The translations under genes and the position numbers were made by a program. The notes below the pieces were generated by a model. It was not told the origin of the DNA. It saw only the letters and a list, made by a program, of their open reading frames with translations, and searched no databases. This document shows, piece by piece, positions 63,812-64,000 of a stretch of 64,000 nucleotides of DNA; position 1 is the first letter of the stretch; the number at the start of each line of letters is the position of its first letter. Origin of the DNA: Temnopleurus reevesii (taxonomy: Eukaryota; Echinodermata; Echinoidea; Temnopleuroida; Temnopleuridae); assembly GCA_036244855.1 (NCBI GenBank), contig BQKZ01000439.1:1-64000 (forward strand), written 5' to 3'.

Positions 63812-64000
63812 TAAAGGTCCGTATTAACTCATTCACTACTGAATTAAGTTAACCCCGTAGGCTTTGCGCAGGGACTTAAATTTTCCAGTAGTCAATGGTT
63901 CAAAGTGTATTTAGGCGGAGAGAAAATCTATTTTAAAGTTTATATACGTTGGCCGACATACAAATGTGTCACTGAAACATGAGGGTATTGCTATCTTTCA

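Larger units (their letters stand above)
61609..64000. other. Presumed NOS intron, no exon recognised
   Basis: No segment matching the start of the FMN domain was found. It contains MITEs at 62687-62827 and 63592-63811. Confidence 0.55.

Overview
The window is AT-rich animal nuclear DNA with long introns, short exons joined by GT-AG splice sites, and a very high density of small inverted-repeat (MITE-like) elements and tRNA-derived SINEs. The proteins read like invertebrate deuterostome orthologues. The repeat style (tRNA-head SINE, many TTAA- and TWA-flanked MITEs, TIMP-like gene) suggests a sea urchin or close relative; that assignment is inference.

Three genes can be supported from exon reading frames. 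(1) Plus strand, 1-26318: the 3' part of an ERCC6L/PICH-like SNF2 DNA translocase. Eight coding exons join in frame to give 1110 residues from just after the helicase domain to the stop, including a long acidic tail and a C-terminal TPR-like end. (2) Minus strand, 7433-6154: the last two exons of a TIMP/NTR-domain gene, lying antisense inside the 15.7-kb first visible ERCC6L intron. (3) Minus strand, 61234-42731: the last twelve coding exons of a nitric oxide synthase. They join in frame to give 678 residues covering the second half of the FMN domain, the FAD domain, the NADPH domain and the C-terminal tail. A fourth candidate is a first coding exon at 40074-39944 (minus) of an unrecognised charged protein. 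Between the genes, 26.3-39.9 kb and 40.1-42.6 kb are AT-rich and mostly without recognisable coding.

The most striking signal is structural. In all three genes, particular exons are followed on their downstream side by decayed partial copies. ERCC6L has copies of its first visible exon (1 extra), second exon (4 extra) and third exon (2 extra). NOS has copies of an FMN-domain exon (3 extra) and of the exon before it (1 extra). The terminal exon plus 3' flank of the TIMP-like gene has expanded into a satellite-like array of about six 209-bp units. Most copies carry the 3' part of the exon with the 5' splice site and lack an acceptor, which is what a tandem duplication across an exon-intron junction would leave.

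The repeats are informative too. Nine copies of a MITE with TWA target duplications are present, and several TTAA-flanked families. A segmental duplication (7.7-8.7 kb versus 9.1-11.1 kb) carries empty and filled insertion sites. A 437-bp exact-offset duplication abutting a single N at 25306 looks like an unmerged haplotype. There is a sequence gap at 28244-28595. All calls were made by eye without database searches.
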